A stretch of DNA of 64,000 bases. Origin: Oscarella lobularis (taxonomy: Eukaryota > Porifera > Homoscleromorpha > Homosclerophorida > Oscarellidae). The notes beneath the pieces are model-generated. The model was not told the origin of the DNA. It saw only the letters and a program-made list of their open reading frames with translations, and ran no database searches. Position numbers and translations under genes: made by a program. The DNA lies in assembly GCF_947507565.1 (NCBI RefSeq), contig NC_089184.1, forward strand, positions 620,001 through 684,000. The letters run 5' to 3'. Position 1 is the first letter of the stretch, and each line of letters begins with the position of its first letter. Positions 38,500-49,579 of this stretch are shown here, piece after piece.

Positions 38500-41064
38500 A
38501 TGAGCAGCATCTCGCCGTCGAGAGCGTCGCGACTCCAAGAAAAGGAGGAGCTGAAAGGGCTCAACACGCGCCTGGTCAACTACATCGGGCGCGTGAAGCA
38601 GCTCAAGCAGGAGAACCACAAGCTTATGGCCGAAGTTACGACGTCGAAAGAGGTCACGATCAAAGAAGTCGACGGAATAAAAGAAATGTACGAAACGGAA
38701 CTGTCCGACGCGAGGAAAATTCTCGATCAGACGGCTAAGGACAAGGCCCGCGAGCAATTGGCCGCGAGCAAGAGCGCCGCCGAACTCGACGAAGCGAAAG
38801 AGAAGTAAGCACTGGTAAAGGGGGCCCCCTTCCGTCGCGAACGCGTGCAAATCCGCCGACGATCGCGTTCGCGAGTCACTCTATTCGATTTCTTCGAGGA
38901 AGGGATTCGTTTACCGTTGTCAACGGTAATAATTGGTAGTCGCTTTGCGATCGATTGCCTCGTGGAATGATCGTCTTTCCCACGACATTAGCGCGCGTTC
39001 GTAAAAATCTCTCGCTGATGATAAGGATTCCCCTTTACTCGTCTGAGTATAAGTTCATCCACGTCTGAGAGAGACATAGGAATTATTAGACTTAGAATTA
39101 TTGCTCTTTTTAAATCGATTAATACTAATAATTGATTAGACTTGCCGCGGAGATTGCGAAGCGTGAAAGAGCGGAATCCGATCTTGACACGGCCGAGCGA
39201 GCCGTTGCCAGTAAGGAATCGGCTATCCAGGCCTTGCTCAAGGACAAACAAAGGGCGCTGGCGAAAAATACGGAACTTGCAAAGGAAAATGATCAGCTGA
39301 AGCAAGCTCTTGCTGAAACGAAGAGTGGTCTTGAAGACGAGACTCTGAAGCGCGTTGATTTGGAAAATGCCAATCAGTCTCTTGTGGAGGATTTGGCTTT
39401 CAAGCAGGAGCTATACAAACAGGTCTCTCTATTATTGTTTTTTTTTGATTTGTTGATTTTGGGGACATTTGTGTTTGCAGGAAATTGCTGAGCTCAAAGA
39501 CAGAATTCAAACGATCAATACGACGACCGTCACGTTAGAAACGGACTATCAGAGAGAATACGACGATCGCTTGGGTCGCGCTCTGGAAGAGATGAAAGAC
39601 AAGTTTGAACGGGAGGCCGATCAGTACAGAGTTGATGTGGAAAATACGTACAAAGATCAGGTAACAGGAAAACGAATAATATTGACTTTAGTACCATTTC
39701 TCTTCCTCCAGATTTCCAATCTGAGAGATCAGCTGAAGCAGGAGAATAACTCCACAACAATCTACATGAAAGAAGTTCACACGCTGAAAGACACGGCTAA
39801 TCAACTCAATTCCAAACTCGAAGAATTGGAAGCACAGGTCAGCGAAGAAAAAAACGAGAGAATTTAAAACCGAATCAATAGGCGTTTTTTAGAACGACGC
39901 ATTGAATCGCCGCGTTCAGCAGCTCGAAGACGAGTTGAAACGCGAGCGAGATCAGAACGCCGATCAAGTGGACAGACTGCGCAAGATGCTGCGCGACACA
40001 CGAAAGGATTTGTCCGACAAAATAGCGGAATACGAAGACCTGCTTGACACGAAATTGACTCTCGATTTCGAGATCATGACCTATAAGAAACTTCTGGAAG
40101 ACGAAGAAGATAGGTAAGAAGATTGATACAATAGATACGTTAGGGGTTGATTTTTTGATTTCTTCTTCTTGTTAGACTTCAATTGAGTCCCAAACCGAAG
40201 GAAGGCGGCCCCCCTGCCGCGGAACCGTCGTCGTCATCGTCGCCACCGCGCGACTCGACGGACGGTCCTTCGGCTAAAAAACCGCGTACGGATGGAGGTG
40301 ACGAAGATACGGTTACGACGAATATTAGCAGCAGTTCGGGCAGCGGATTGCACGTTGCCGTCGCCGACGTTTCTGGACAGTTTGTCAAGATTGCTAATAC
40401 CACTGATCAGGTACCTAAAAGGAGAGCAGAAGACAGAACGAAATAGAACTTCTCCTTATAGGACCAGAAGTTTGGCGGATGGAAAATCGTTCGCGTTGCT
40501 GACGGAAACACGCTGACTTACAGATTTCCTTCTAGATACATTCTCAGAGCCAAGTCGACTGTGACTGTAAGCGCACGCGCGACAAGTAAAAATGTTTGCG
40601 CTTCGATCGAACGTTCTCTAGGTGTGGACCGGAAAACACCATCAGTCAAAGCCTCCCACTGATCTCGTCTTCAAGGGAAAAGATTCGTGGGGAGTTGGCA
40701 CGGAAACCGAAACGGAATTGCTGAATCCTGACGGAGAAGTGAGTGGGAGAGAACAACGGTTCTAAGCGCACGTAATAGTAGTGACTCCGAGCTGTATAAT
40801 ATATGAATTGCATGATACGGCGCGCGCGCGTCTGTGCGTCAATTTCACTCTGTCTCTCTCTCCCCTTTAGTCAATTGCTAAAGTGATTACAAGCCCAAAT
40901 GAAGAGCAAGGGGAACCGGCACCCGGAAGCACAACGACGACGACAACGCGGAAAATCTTGAAGCCAGTCAGAAAAGCCTCAGCATCTGACGTAAGTTTTT
41001 TTAGAGTTGACACGTCATATATGAGCAATTTTTGGTGTAGGGATCATCATGCATTGTCTCCTAG
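38500..41064 (+). CDS. LMNB: nuclear lamin (B type) with CaaX box
   Basis: Intermediate-filament protein of the nuclear lamina. Ten exons give an exact open frame of 571 residues: 38500-38804, 39140-39422, 39481-39660, 39712-39837, 39893-40113, 40176-40410, 40462-40566, 40622-40738, 40871-40990, 41041-41064. The head is short (MSSISPSRASRLQEKEEL) and the coil 1A start is LNTRLVNYIGRVKQL. The rod is heptad-rich and ends with the helix-termination motif KLTLDFEIMTYKKLLEDEEDR (40040-40113). The tail has a nuclear localisation signal (AKKPRTD) and the Ig-like lamin-tail domain (FVKIANTTD, GGWKIVR, YRFPSRYIL, TVWTGKHH). The last exon encodes GSSCIVS; the final four residues C-I-V-S form a CaaX box, and the terminal serine favours farnesylation. 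The rod and tail order excludes cytoplasmic IF proteins. Confidence 0.95.
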
Positions 41065-41304
41065 AATGTTTGCGCCTTCTCTGTCTTTTTTTGTTGTGCC
41101 TTTCTGTTTGAACAACTTTCTTTTTATTGCTTGAAGATGTACGTAGTAGAAACGTGGGGCATGTTCCCGCCCCTCTATAGCACAACAGTGTGCGGCGTTT
41201 TTGTGCAGGGCTTTGTGCAGGGCGTTTTTGGACACGACGCGCGATGTAACGCGCGTCCTTGCATCTTGTACCCCGGAGGGACCGGAGACAGCCCTATCGA
41301 ATCG

Positions 41305-44300
41305 ATGGTCACTCGCGGATTTCAGCGTCTTTTCGACCTGCGCGATAACGAAGACGACGAGGACGATGAAGACGAGGTCGTTCGGTAAGCGTTCGACGCC
41401 GCAAGAACGCAAAAAACGAAAATAACACCTCGTTCGACTCCGCAGAGTCCACGTCGAACACTACATCCACGACCGAACAATTAAAGAGCGCATCTATTTG
41501 TTCATGATACGAGATCCGGTCTCGAGTAAGCGAAAACGCGCAAAGAAAAAAGAAGCAATTTTTTTACGTCCGGTGTACAATCGCAGGCTTTTGGCTACGT
41601 CTCCTACGTTTCACAGTCAAACTTTTATCGTGCCTCCTCTACGTCATCATGACGACGACGTCCTCGGAACCCTTCTGGTAGGAACGACTGGGAATAGCAT
41701 AGCTGTCTGTAGTGAGGGGCACCTTCCAACAAAAAAAAATTTCTTTTAGCGTGCCTTCCAACGGGACGTCGACCCAGTGGGTGGAGATGCGAAATTCAAG
41801 CGAATCCTGCAGTCGATATGACAATTTGTTTTGGTTGGAGAGACCCGTTTTCTTTTGGGCTCTGCAGGCAAGACGGAGTATGTAAGGTCGAGGAAACTTT
41901 GACACTGTTGCTTTTTTTAGTTTTGCGTGGCTCTTTTGTTTCTCGTCGAATCGTCTCTTTTGATTTTTATTAATTATTCGGTGAGTTCGTGACGTCGAAA
42001 GCAGACTCTTATTATTATTTGACGCGTTCTTTTTTTTCTAAGGGTCGACTCTGGGCTGCGTTTGATCGATACATTGTTTTGGATCTTTTAGTTGGAATTC
42101 CATTTTTGCTACCCGTAATGAGCTGGAAATTTTGCAACCAAAAAACTCGAAAGGATATGTTATATATAGATTTTCTATTGGCCGTTGTGGAGACTCTGGG
42201 TTCCTACCTATCTCAATTGTTGGTCAGCAAAATTCGTTCTGCAAAGACTCTTTGTAAACACGCCTGGCCTTTCTTATTTATATGCATACAATGATTTTGT
42301 TTTAGTATGACACTCATCGCTGGAGTGGCAGCCATCGTCACGTATTGAAATCCAAAGTATTCGTTCTTCTTCTTACAGTCTTTTGCCTCATCTTTACAAG
42401 GTCAGACAAGAATGGAAGAGAAGTGTTATGTATATGCACCCCCCTTTTCTCCTACGTAGTGCAAGTACGCTGCATCACTTGCAGACAGTCGAAGTGGTGG
42501 ACCGTTCCGAGTGGTCCTACTTTAACACCTACTGGTTCATCATCGTTACTCTCAGCACAGTCGGCTACGGTGATATATCACCGTCGATTTGGATCAGCAA
42601 ACTCTTCGTCGTTATCTTCATCTTTGTCGTTCTCGTCGTCGTTCCGGCTCAGGCAAGTGTCATACACACCACATTCCCATGCATATGACAGAAGAAGTCG
42701 TCTATGCTTCCACATAGAGAAGTTGCGCTACATTGTTACATAGGCCACGCGCTTTCTCAACGTGGAGTAGGTGTGGCCTCTGGCTTTCTGGGACACTGCC
42801 CTAGTTCAATTCCCGGATGCGGTTTTCTGGGACTGTATGTCCCGGATTCCTGTTTTCCGGGTCGGCTAAAATGCCCGTACAGAAAGCCGACCTCCTTTCG
42901 ATATGTGTTCCAATAGCTATTGCAAGGTGTGCTGCGGTTTAGGTCGAATCGTACTTGCGCATCGTTCAATCGCAGCGTCAGCAAGGCGAGGCGACGGCGT
43001 TTGCCGTGCCCGGCAAGCACGTCGTCGTCTGCAGCACAGATTTGCGAAGCAATGACCTCCGAGACTTTCTCAACGAGTTCTTCGCCTACAAGGAAAAAGT
43101 CCAAGACTTCACCGTCGTCATTCTATCGCCGGCGGAGATCAGCCAGGACTTGAAACTGCTCATACAAGTACCGCTCTGGGCCCATCGCGTTCTCTATCTT
43201 CAAGGATCGGCACTCAATGAACTCGACCTGGCGAGAGCGAGGTACGAGAGGGGGACCGTGGGATTCCTGCTATCGTCTCACTTTTCACTCGTAGGGTTTT
43301 TGACGCCAAAGCGTGTTTTCTCTTGGTGAATCGACGCACAAAGGATCGCGAATCGGCCGTAAGTGAGAAACCCTTCGATCGATCGATCGATCGATTCGAT
43401 CTTGGGGCCCCCGTCTTTGTTTATATTTGCCTTGGGGCTCACTCGTTTTCTCTCTCTCTCTCTCTCTCTCTCTTTTGAAAGGATCAGCGCACCATATTGA
43501 GAGCTTGGTCCATGATGGATTACGCTCCGCACGTTCCTCTATACGTTCACATTCTCAAGCCGGAGAATAAGATCTACGTGGCCATGGCAAGTAAGCGAGA
43601 ATCCTCTCTCTGTTTCTTTTATGGATCTCGAGTCTTTCCTCGTCAAAGAACAAGTTATTTGCGAGGACGAATTGAAGTACGCTCTACTGGCGAATAATTG
43701 CCATTGCGTCGGCATATCGTCTGTCGTAACGATACTTCTCCATACGTCGCGAGAAAAGTTCGTTTTTTTCGTCTACGACGTAAGGGAAGGGGAGATTTTT
43801 CATTGTCGTTTTTCTCGCGCAAAGGAGAGGCTCTCCCGACGTTCCGTGGCACAAGACGTATGGCAGTTGCTCCGGCAACGAGATATATAGCGTCACGTTG
43901 GGCGAAAGTCGTCTATTTCGTCCGTTCGCCGGCAAGAATTTTCTCTTCACGACCGTCTTGGTTCATCGGAAGTAAGTCTCACGAAGCGATTTTTTGGAGT
44001 TTTTTGTCGAGAAACGTTTTAGATTCGGCGTGACGCTGATCGGCGTTCGTCGCGACGGCTCCGGCGATCTCCTACTCAATCCGGGCCGAAACTTCGTTCT
44101 TCGTCTCGACGACACGTGCTTCTACATCTCCATCGCTCGCGAAGAGAATTCCAAATTCGTGACGACCGATTCCGTTTTGCCGATGACTCGACCGGCGCTT
44201 CGACGCTCGTTGGCGACGATGGCGGCAATCGCTTTCGATTTCGCCGACATTCGCATGAAATCGGGCGAGACGGAGGAGAAGAAGAAGAACGAGAAACACG

Positions 44301-46770
44301 GTCTAGAGTCCTATTGTCATTTGCGACGCGAGGGCAGTTTATCGAAGCCCGATCAAGACGGCGAAAAGCTTCTACGTCGCATGCGAAACGTCGCGATGGG
44401 ACGCGGCGTGGCGCGACGAAAAACGCTCGAAACCGACGCCGAGATGCGGCACTTCGAAGGAAAATCGTCGTCGGAGAACGCGCACGCGACGACGCCAACT
44501 GAAAGCGAGGGACAGGGAGGCATCGAAAGTCTTATTCGGAGTAGTATGGCTATGATGGGTTTCGGCGAGAATCGTAAAGCGACGACCGATGGTGGTAGTC
44601 GTAGTAAGTTTCACGGGATGGACGTTATGGAGGTGAAGCAGGAAGCGCAAGCGAAGAAACGAGCTCTGCTAACGCCTGACAACGGGAGTCTCACTTCGCT
44701 TCATAGTCGTAGTCACAGTGTCGGTGGTTCGGCGGCGGATCGGCGTAGTCTCGCCGGAAGTCGAAGCACGGTCGTGCCGCCGAGCGTCGTCGCTCCCGTC
44801 GTTCTCGCCGACGTCGTTGAAGTCGATGAGCTGTCCGACGAGGAGCGAAGCGAATTGCAGGACTTGGAGGCCGGGGATCAGTCGGAAAGTTCGATTGTCG
44901 ACGAAGCGGCGAAACAGGCTATGGAGAAGGAGAAGCCGTGGATAAGGGACATCAAGTCAGTAAATAGAAGATTGGCGGTTGAGATTGTTTTCTTCTAAGG
45001 CAAAGTCTGTAGGTATGAAAAGGGTCCGCCTCCTCATTATCCGTATTTGGGGCTTGAAACGACTGAGTGTCATTTGTTACCCGAGACGAAGCCATTGTGC
45101 TGCTTGGAGTTAAACAAGGTAAACTACTGCGATATACGGTATACCCTTATATGGAAATGGAAAATTCTTTGTAGAAGTGTGATCACGAAGTTGCTCACGT
45201 TGGCTTCGAGAAAAGCGGGCGACTTGGTGCTATTATCATCGTTTCGTCGCAGGCCCATCTCGGCGTCTATCACTTCATCATTCCCCTCAGAGCTCACTAT
45301 CTGCCGCAGGGAGCTCTGAAGCCCATCGTAATACTCGTCGAGCAAAGGTAACGACTGAAGACGTAAACAAAGAGCTTATTTGTTTCGTTCGTTCGTAGAC
45401 CCGACGACGTCTTTCTCGAATCGATTTCATGTTTCCCTATGGTATACTACGTCATAGGAACAATCAAAAAGTCAGTTAAAAAAACCATATGGAAAGAAAT
45501 GACTATTGCGTAGTGTCGACGATCTGTTCATTGCCGGCATTCTGGACGCCGACGCGATGATCGTCGCGTCTCCCTACGACGGCGAATGCAACGAGGACTA
45601 CATGGTCGACGCCAAGAACATAATTGCAGTTCAGAAACTAACCAGGTAAAAAAGCTCCTTTTGCACACCGGCATCTCAAAAACGTTTCCGTCTGCATACG
45701 AAGACTCTTTCCCAATGCGAAAGTGGTCACGGAACTGTCGTCGCGTCAGAACATGAAATTCGCCAAATTTCGCCGATGCGGCGGCGGCGCTCGTCCCGCC
45801 GCTGGTCCGTCGCGGAATTCCGACGACGAAATCGATTACGTTTCGAAATCGTCTGTGTCGAAATTGAGTCGCGATCACATGACCTACATGTTTCGTCCCG
45901 CTTTTGCGTCGGGCGCCGTCTTTACGGCGAGCATGCTCGACACGCTTCTATTTCAAAGCTACATCAAAGACTGGATTGTCGAGCTCGTCTATCAGCTGCT
46001 CGGCTGTCAGCAAGTGAACGGATCGGGGTTTTTATGGCAGGTTAGTTAAATAAATTTATTAATACTGTTACACGAGCGTATGTTTTAGGTTCGAGTTGAT
46101 GACGAGTTGCTTCGTGTGGGTACGTACGGTCGCGCGTTTCAGCGACTCGCTAAGAAGTGCGGTATGCTCGTTTTTGGGGTCTACAGAAAAGCGCCGTTGA
46201 CCTACAATAAGGTCGTGCGCGTGTGTACAACTGTTGCATCTCAATATCATTATATTTTATAGGACGATCCGCGGACTGACGGTCTGCCTAAAAGGTGTCG
46301 CAAAGTGTTGGAAATGCTTCGCAACCGAATGGAGGCATTGGGCATTGAGAAAGACTGTAAGAATTTGAATTTATAAGAATCAGGCTGTGTGTCTAGTCCC
46401 GAGGCCAATCTTCGTTTTTTTTTCAGTGCCTCCCACCTTTGAGCCCGTAGCCGATGCCTTTGCATTGGTGAATCCCAAAGCGGATCTACCGCTTCAGCTT
46501 GGCGATTTGCTGTACGTGTGAGCTGTTTAGTTGGTTCTCTGTTTTTTTTTCACTGGGTGCTTTAGATATGTTCTGTGTGCTGGAAAGTATGACCCGATTG
46601 ATGAGGACTCGCTGGAGCATGATCGCGACCTCAAAACTCCCGCACCTGAAGTTGTCGTCAGTGAGGATTTTCGGGAGAGAAAGGAGAGTTGGGGTTCGAA
46701 ATTTCTAAGTAAGTTTCGCACTCAGCAAGGCACCTCTAGCACCGGATCTCGTACGGTTACAGCTATATAA
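41305..46770 (+). CDS. KCNT: Slo2 / KCNT-type large-conductance K+ channel
   Basis: Potassium channel of the Slack/Slick family: six or seven membrane helices and a large cytoplasmic pair of RCK domains gating the pore. Exons give [20 protein letters not shown] (41450-41510), S1 [19 protein letters not shown] (near 41590), [14 protein letters not shown]2 [19 protein letters not shown] (41921-41980), [19 protein letters not shown] (near 42180), S5 [14 protein letters not shown], and the pore with selectivity filter TVGYGD (near 42560). RCK1 has [22 protein letters not shown] and [14 protein letters not shown] (43020-43240). RCK2 begins after a long Ser/Arg-rich linker (HYPYLGLE, near 45035) and includes [18 protein letters not shown] and [12 protein letters not shown] (45720-45960), stopping at 46770. 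Two introns use GC donors: 41868-41920 and 42653-42942. The start at 41305 is the nearest ATG before the first conserved segment and is less certain than the rest. Confidence 0.95.
43374..43392. repeat. (GATC)n microsatellite in a channel-gene intron
   Basis: Four to five tandem GATC/ATCG units in the intron after the exon ending near 43360. It is followed by a (TC)n tract at 43449-43472, which probably acts as the polypyrimidine tract of the same intron. Confidence 0.75.
43449..43472 (+). repeat. (TC)n tract before a splice acceptor
   Basis: About twelve TC repeats lie just upstream of the exon that resumes near 43482 in the channel gene. An expanded polypyrimidine tract is the simplest reading. 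Confidence 0.7.
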
Positions 46771-47116
46771 CTGATGAGATTTATATATGAGTAAACTGCA
46801 CTTGCGATCTGTGCGCGTTTTTCTTAGTGCATGGAATTAGCAGTAGGTGCATGCAGCTTTTGATCTCCAGGGTATGGAGACGAAAGCAACGCACTTAGCT
46901 TAGGGATGTGCACGTTGCGCGCGCGCGTTCTTTTTGTTGCACAAAGTAGGGGAAACTATGTTCAAATTTTATTGAAAATATCCCGGATGTACATAAAAAT
47001 ATAAAAGTCCTCTCCTGTCTCCCCTTTCTCCTCCTCCCCCTGCGCCGCCGCCGCTCCTGCGCTGCCGCTTGACCGGGAGGCCAAGCGGTGGAACTGAGAC
47101 TGCAGTCCCCACAGTG

Positions 47117-47290
47117 GACTTTAACCCAAGTCCACAGGAGGAAGGCACATTAACCTCCAGCCCCCCAAGGAGGAAGACTTTAACCCAAGTCCCCAGGGGA
47201 CAGCGGATTAACCTCCGGCTGCCAGGGAGGGAGGAGCATATTAACCTCCAGCCCACAAGGAGGGAGACTTTAACCCAAGTCCCCAGGGTG
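47117..47290. repeat. tandem repeat array with GACTTTAACCCAAGTCC and TTAACCTCC motifs
   Basis: GACTTTAACCCAAGTCC occurs at 47117, 47176 and 47266. Between these, TTAACCTCC occurs three times, flanked by AAGGAGG and CAGGGAGG stretches. Unit spacings of 59 and 90 bp show an irregular minisatellite. No coding capacity is evident. Confidence 0.85.
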
Positions 47291-47605
47291 ATGACTTCGT
47301 CTACGTCTTCTTCTTTCTTCATCTGTATCGTCGGATTGATTGATCCGTTGGGGAGAGGAGAGAACTGAAATCAAATTGAAACCAGTGAACTCAAATCTAC
47401 TGTCTTCTTTACCTTGAATGAGTCGAGAAGCACCGTGGAGGAGGAGGAGGGAATTGATCCATGTGCTAATATTAACATCTACAAAAAATGCAAATATTCG
47501 CCAAAATTGATGGTGTGAGGTCAATTTGGTACCGCGAGATCAAACAGACAACCAATCCCCGTTGCTTTATAAAGAAAGATTAGGAATCGGAGAGGTGACC
47601 CAAAC

Positions 47606-47770
47606 TGACCAAAAACCGTGTGCTATAGCTCACGGTTGACTAAAAAACCTGACCTCGCAGATTTCCAAATAAACGCGCTAGATCTACTCTACTTTATTAG
47701 TCTAACAACACTACAAGGCCAAACAGTTCGTGCGGGTGAAATTTTCACGGAAAAAAAGACCCACTTCCGG
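47606..47770. repeat. dispersed repeat, copy 1 (about 165 bp)
   Basis: Begins TGACCAAAAACCGTGTGCT and ends AAAGACCCACTTCCGG. It matches the copy at 47897-48059 in the same orientation with scattered substitutions. No terminal inverted repeats or open frame seen. Confidence 0.85.
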
Positions 47771-47896
47771 CACGGGTTAATCTTTTTAAAACCCCAAAAT
47801 TGACACGAAAGACACATTTGAGACAATAGAGTCAGCTAGATGCCTAAACTCTATCGTTTGACGTGAAAATCTTGGAATTCTGAGAGCCAAGGTTTT

Positions 47897-48059
47897 TGAC
47901 CAAAAACCGTGTGCTATAGTTCAGGGATGCTAAAAAACCTGACCTCACCGATTCTTAAATAAACAGGCCAGATCTATTGTATTTCATTAGCCTAACAACG
48001 CTACGGGGTCAGACAGTTGGTGTCGGTCAAATTTTACCCCCCAAAAGACCCACTTCCGG
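47897..48059. repeat. dispersed repeat, copy 2 (about 163 bp)
   Basis: Direct repeat of 47606-47770, offset by 291 bp, with the same start and end motifs and several mismatches between. Either an old local duplication or two insertions of the same mobile element. Confidence 0.85.
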
Positions 48060-48375
48060 TCTACAATGGGTCCAAATTTATAAACAGACTTTTGGTCAGT
48101 TTTACATTTATTCTAATTTACTTCTCATCTTAGAGTGCTCTATAAGTCTATAAACGATAAACTTGCTTGAGCGTCGTGGCGATGTGCGAAAACGACGATC
48201 GAAGGTGCACGTGGTGCTAGCGAGTCCTAAAGAGGGTCTCCCAGAATCTTTTCACAGCGCCATAACTTCGCTTTACCGTTTTTCTCGTTCCAGCGCCTTT
48301 TCGTTCGTTGCTCTTCTCTTTCGACGATCGTCTTTTTCGACGTTACTTCGTTGGTTTAGCGCGCGCGGCTCCGCT

Positions 48376-48628
48376 ATGTTCTCGAAGGCAGCACTCGAAT
48401 CACTCGACGACGCAACTCGCTCGCGCGTCGTAAAGGTGCGACGCATCGCTGGAATATGGTAGGTGCACTTGCGTCGCTCACAGTCTCGCGGTGCAATCGT
48501 ATCGACGCAGGGCGGGTCTCGTTCTTCTCGGCGCCGTCGCGTTTGTCGTCGCTCGACCCCGAATGGATTCTCGACGCATTGGGGATGACGCGACGAGGCA
48601 AGAAAACGAAGTTTCGACTTCTGAGTAG
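48376..48628 (+). CDS. small single-pass membrane protein, 66 residues, unknown
   Basis: Two exons, 48376-48458 and 48511-48628, join in frame through a 52-bp GT-AG intron. The protein has a short polar start (MFSKAALESLDDATRSRVVKV), a basic stretch, one hydrophobic segment (IWAGLVLLGAVAFVVA) and a charged C-terminal tail. The first in-frame ATG is used. The basic residues before the helix would fit a mitochondrial or ER tail-anchored-like small protein, but there is no family I can name. Support comes from the clean splice junction that restores a membrane helix; expression is not shown. Confidence 0.55.
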
Positions 48629-48806
48629 TCCTGAATAAGTTGTAGACGTCATTTGCAGAACTCGGAATGTCGTTTAGTAAATTTATATAGGACACTCCGT
48701 AGGTCATGAAGAATACATGCAGCACCAGAGATTAAATCTCTGGGAGCACTGCGAATTTCGCGGGTCTCGCTTACCTTTCACGTGCTCTGCTTTGGCGCTT
48801 TCCCGT

Positions 48807-49487
48807 ATGCTTAGAATGCTTCGTCTTTTTCTCGTTTGCGCTCTTCTGTCCGTCGTTTTGAGCTCGAAAGAAATCGTCCAACCGTTCAACGTGCAGCCGA
48901 ACGGCCAAGTGTCTCATTTCGACGTAGCGTTAGTAAGCGATCTCCTTGCCCACCTCGCGCATTGCAACGACGAAGCTCTAGGGCAAGGTAAAGTGCCTCT
49001 TTTCGTGGGCGGCCGTCGGAGGGACAAACGAAGATTGGCAAATGAGCCTCACGAAAGAGAACGGATACACATGCGTCGTCGAACGGTACACCTGTATACA
49101 CCTTTAGCGTTAGGCCTAGCGCGCGACTTCAACCTGTCTCTAGACCCGAAAAGACATCCTACCTTTTCTTCCAAAACTTCGCCGCTTCGATCCTCGGAGC
49201 CGAGTTGAAATCGGTGGAAATATTTGTACGGAGTTGAACTGCCTAGTTAGTTATTTCCCGCAGTATCGGGGTTTTTTTCAGGATAGCTTGGGAAATGTTC
49301 TCGCATCAGAAAATTTTGACATTGATTTTTCTGATGGTTCAGGTACGATATATCAGCGAATCTGACTTACTAACTTTCTTGTCTCACAGTGAAGAGCATC
49401 GAAGGAAAATTTAAAAACAGCCTTGGCCGAGTCGTTCTCCACGCCAAAAAATCTAAGAAGAAGAAGAAGCCGGACAAAGAACTGTAG
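48807..49487 (+). CDS. MYDGF: myeloid-derived growth factor homologue, ER/secretory
   Basis: MYDGF is a small all-beta secretory-pathway protein, mostly retained in ER/Golgi and in mammals also a secreted paracrine factor. Five exons (48807-48932, 48982-49085, 49144-49225, 49282-49342, 49390-49487) give exactly 156 residues. A signal peptide (RLFLVCALLSVVLSS) precedes PFNVQPNGQVSHF, the family core CLFSWAAVGGTNEDWQMSL, YTCVVERPEKTSYLFFQNFAA and LGAELKSVEIF. It ends in a Lys-rich tail and DKEL. The vertebrate protein ends RTEL, so retrieval by KDEL receptors is plausible here too. ATG 48807 is chosen because it begins the signal peptide; an upstream in-frame extension is unlikely. AATAAA lies at 49561-49566. 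Confidence 0.9.
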
Positions 49488-49560
49488 AATTAGCCTCATA
49501 GTAGAGACACAAACGTGTAATGTGTGATTGAATGACGATGAACAGACACTTTTGACATCA

Positions 49561-49566
49561 AATAAA
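49561..49566 (+). terminator. polyadenylation signal AATAAA for MYDGF
   Basis: AATAAA 74 bp after the MYDGF stop and 14 bp before the last codon of the convergent UBA6 gene, so the two 3' untranslated regions probably overlap. Confidence 0.6.
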
Positions 49567-49579
49567 TTGTTCACGTTTT

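Larger units (their letters stand above)
46771..48375. other. repeat-rich intergenic region without a recognised gene
   Basis: About 1.6 kb after the channel gene. It holds a tandem array at 47117-47290 and two diverged copies of a roughly 165-bp element at 47606-47770 and 47897-48059. No open frame shows homology I recognise. The end nearest 48376 should contain the promoter of the small membrane protein. Confidence 0.6.

Noticed and set aside
47117-47290. CRISPR-like spacing of short repeats
   Set aside because: Eukaryotic context, irregular spacing (59 and 90 bp), similar spacers and no cas genes. A minisatellite.
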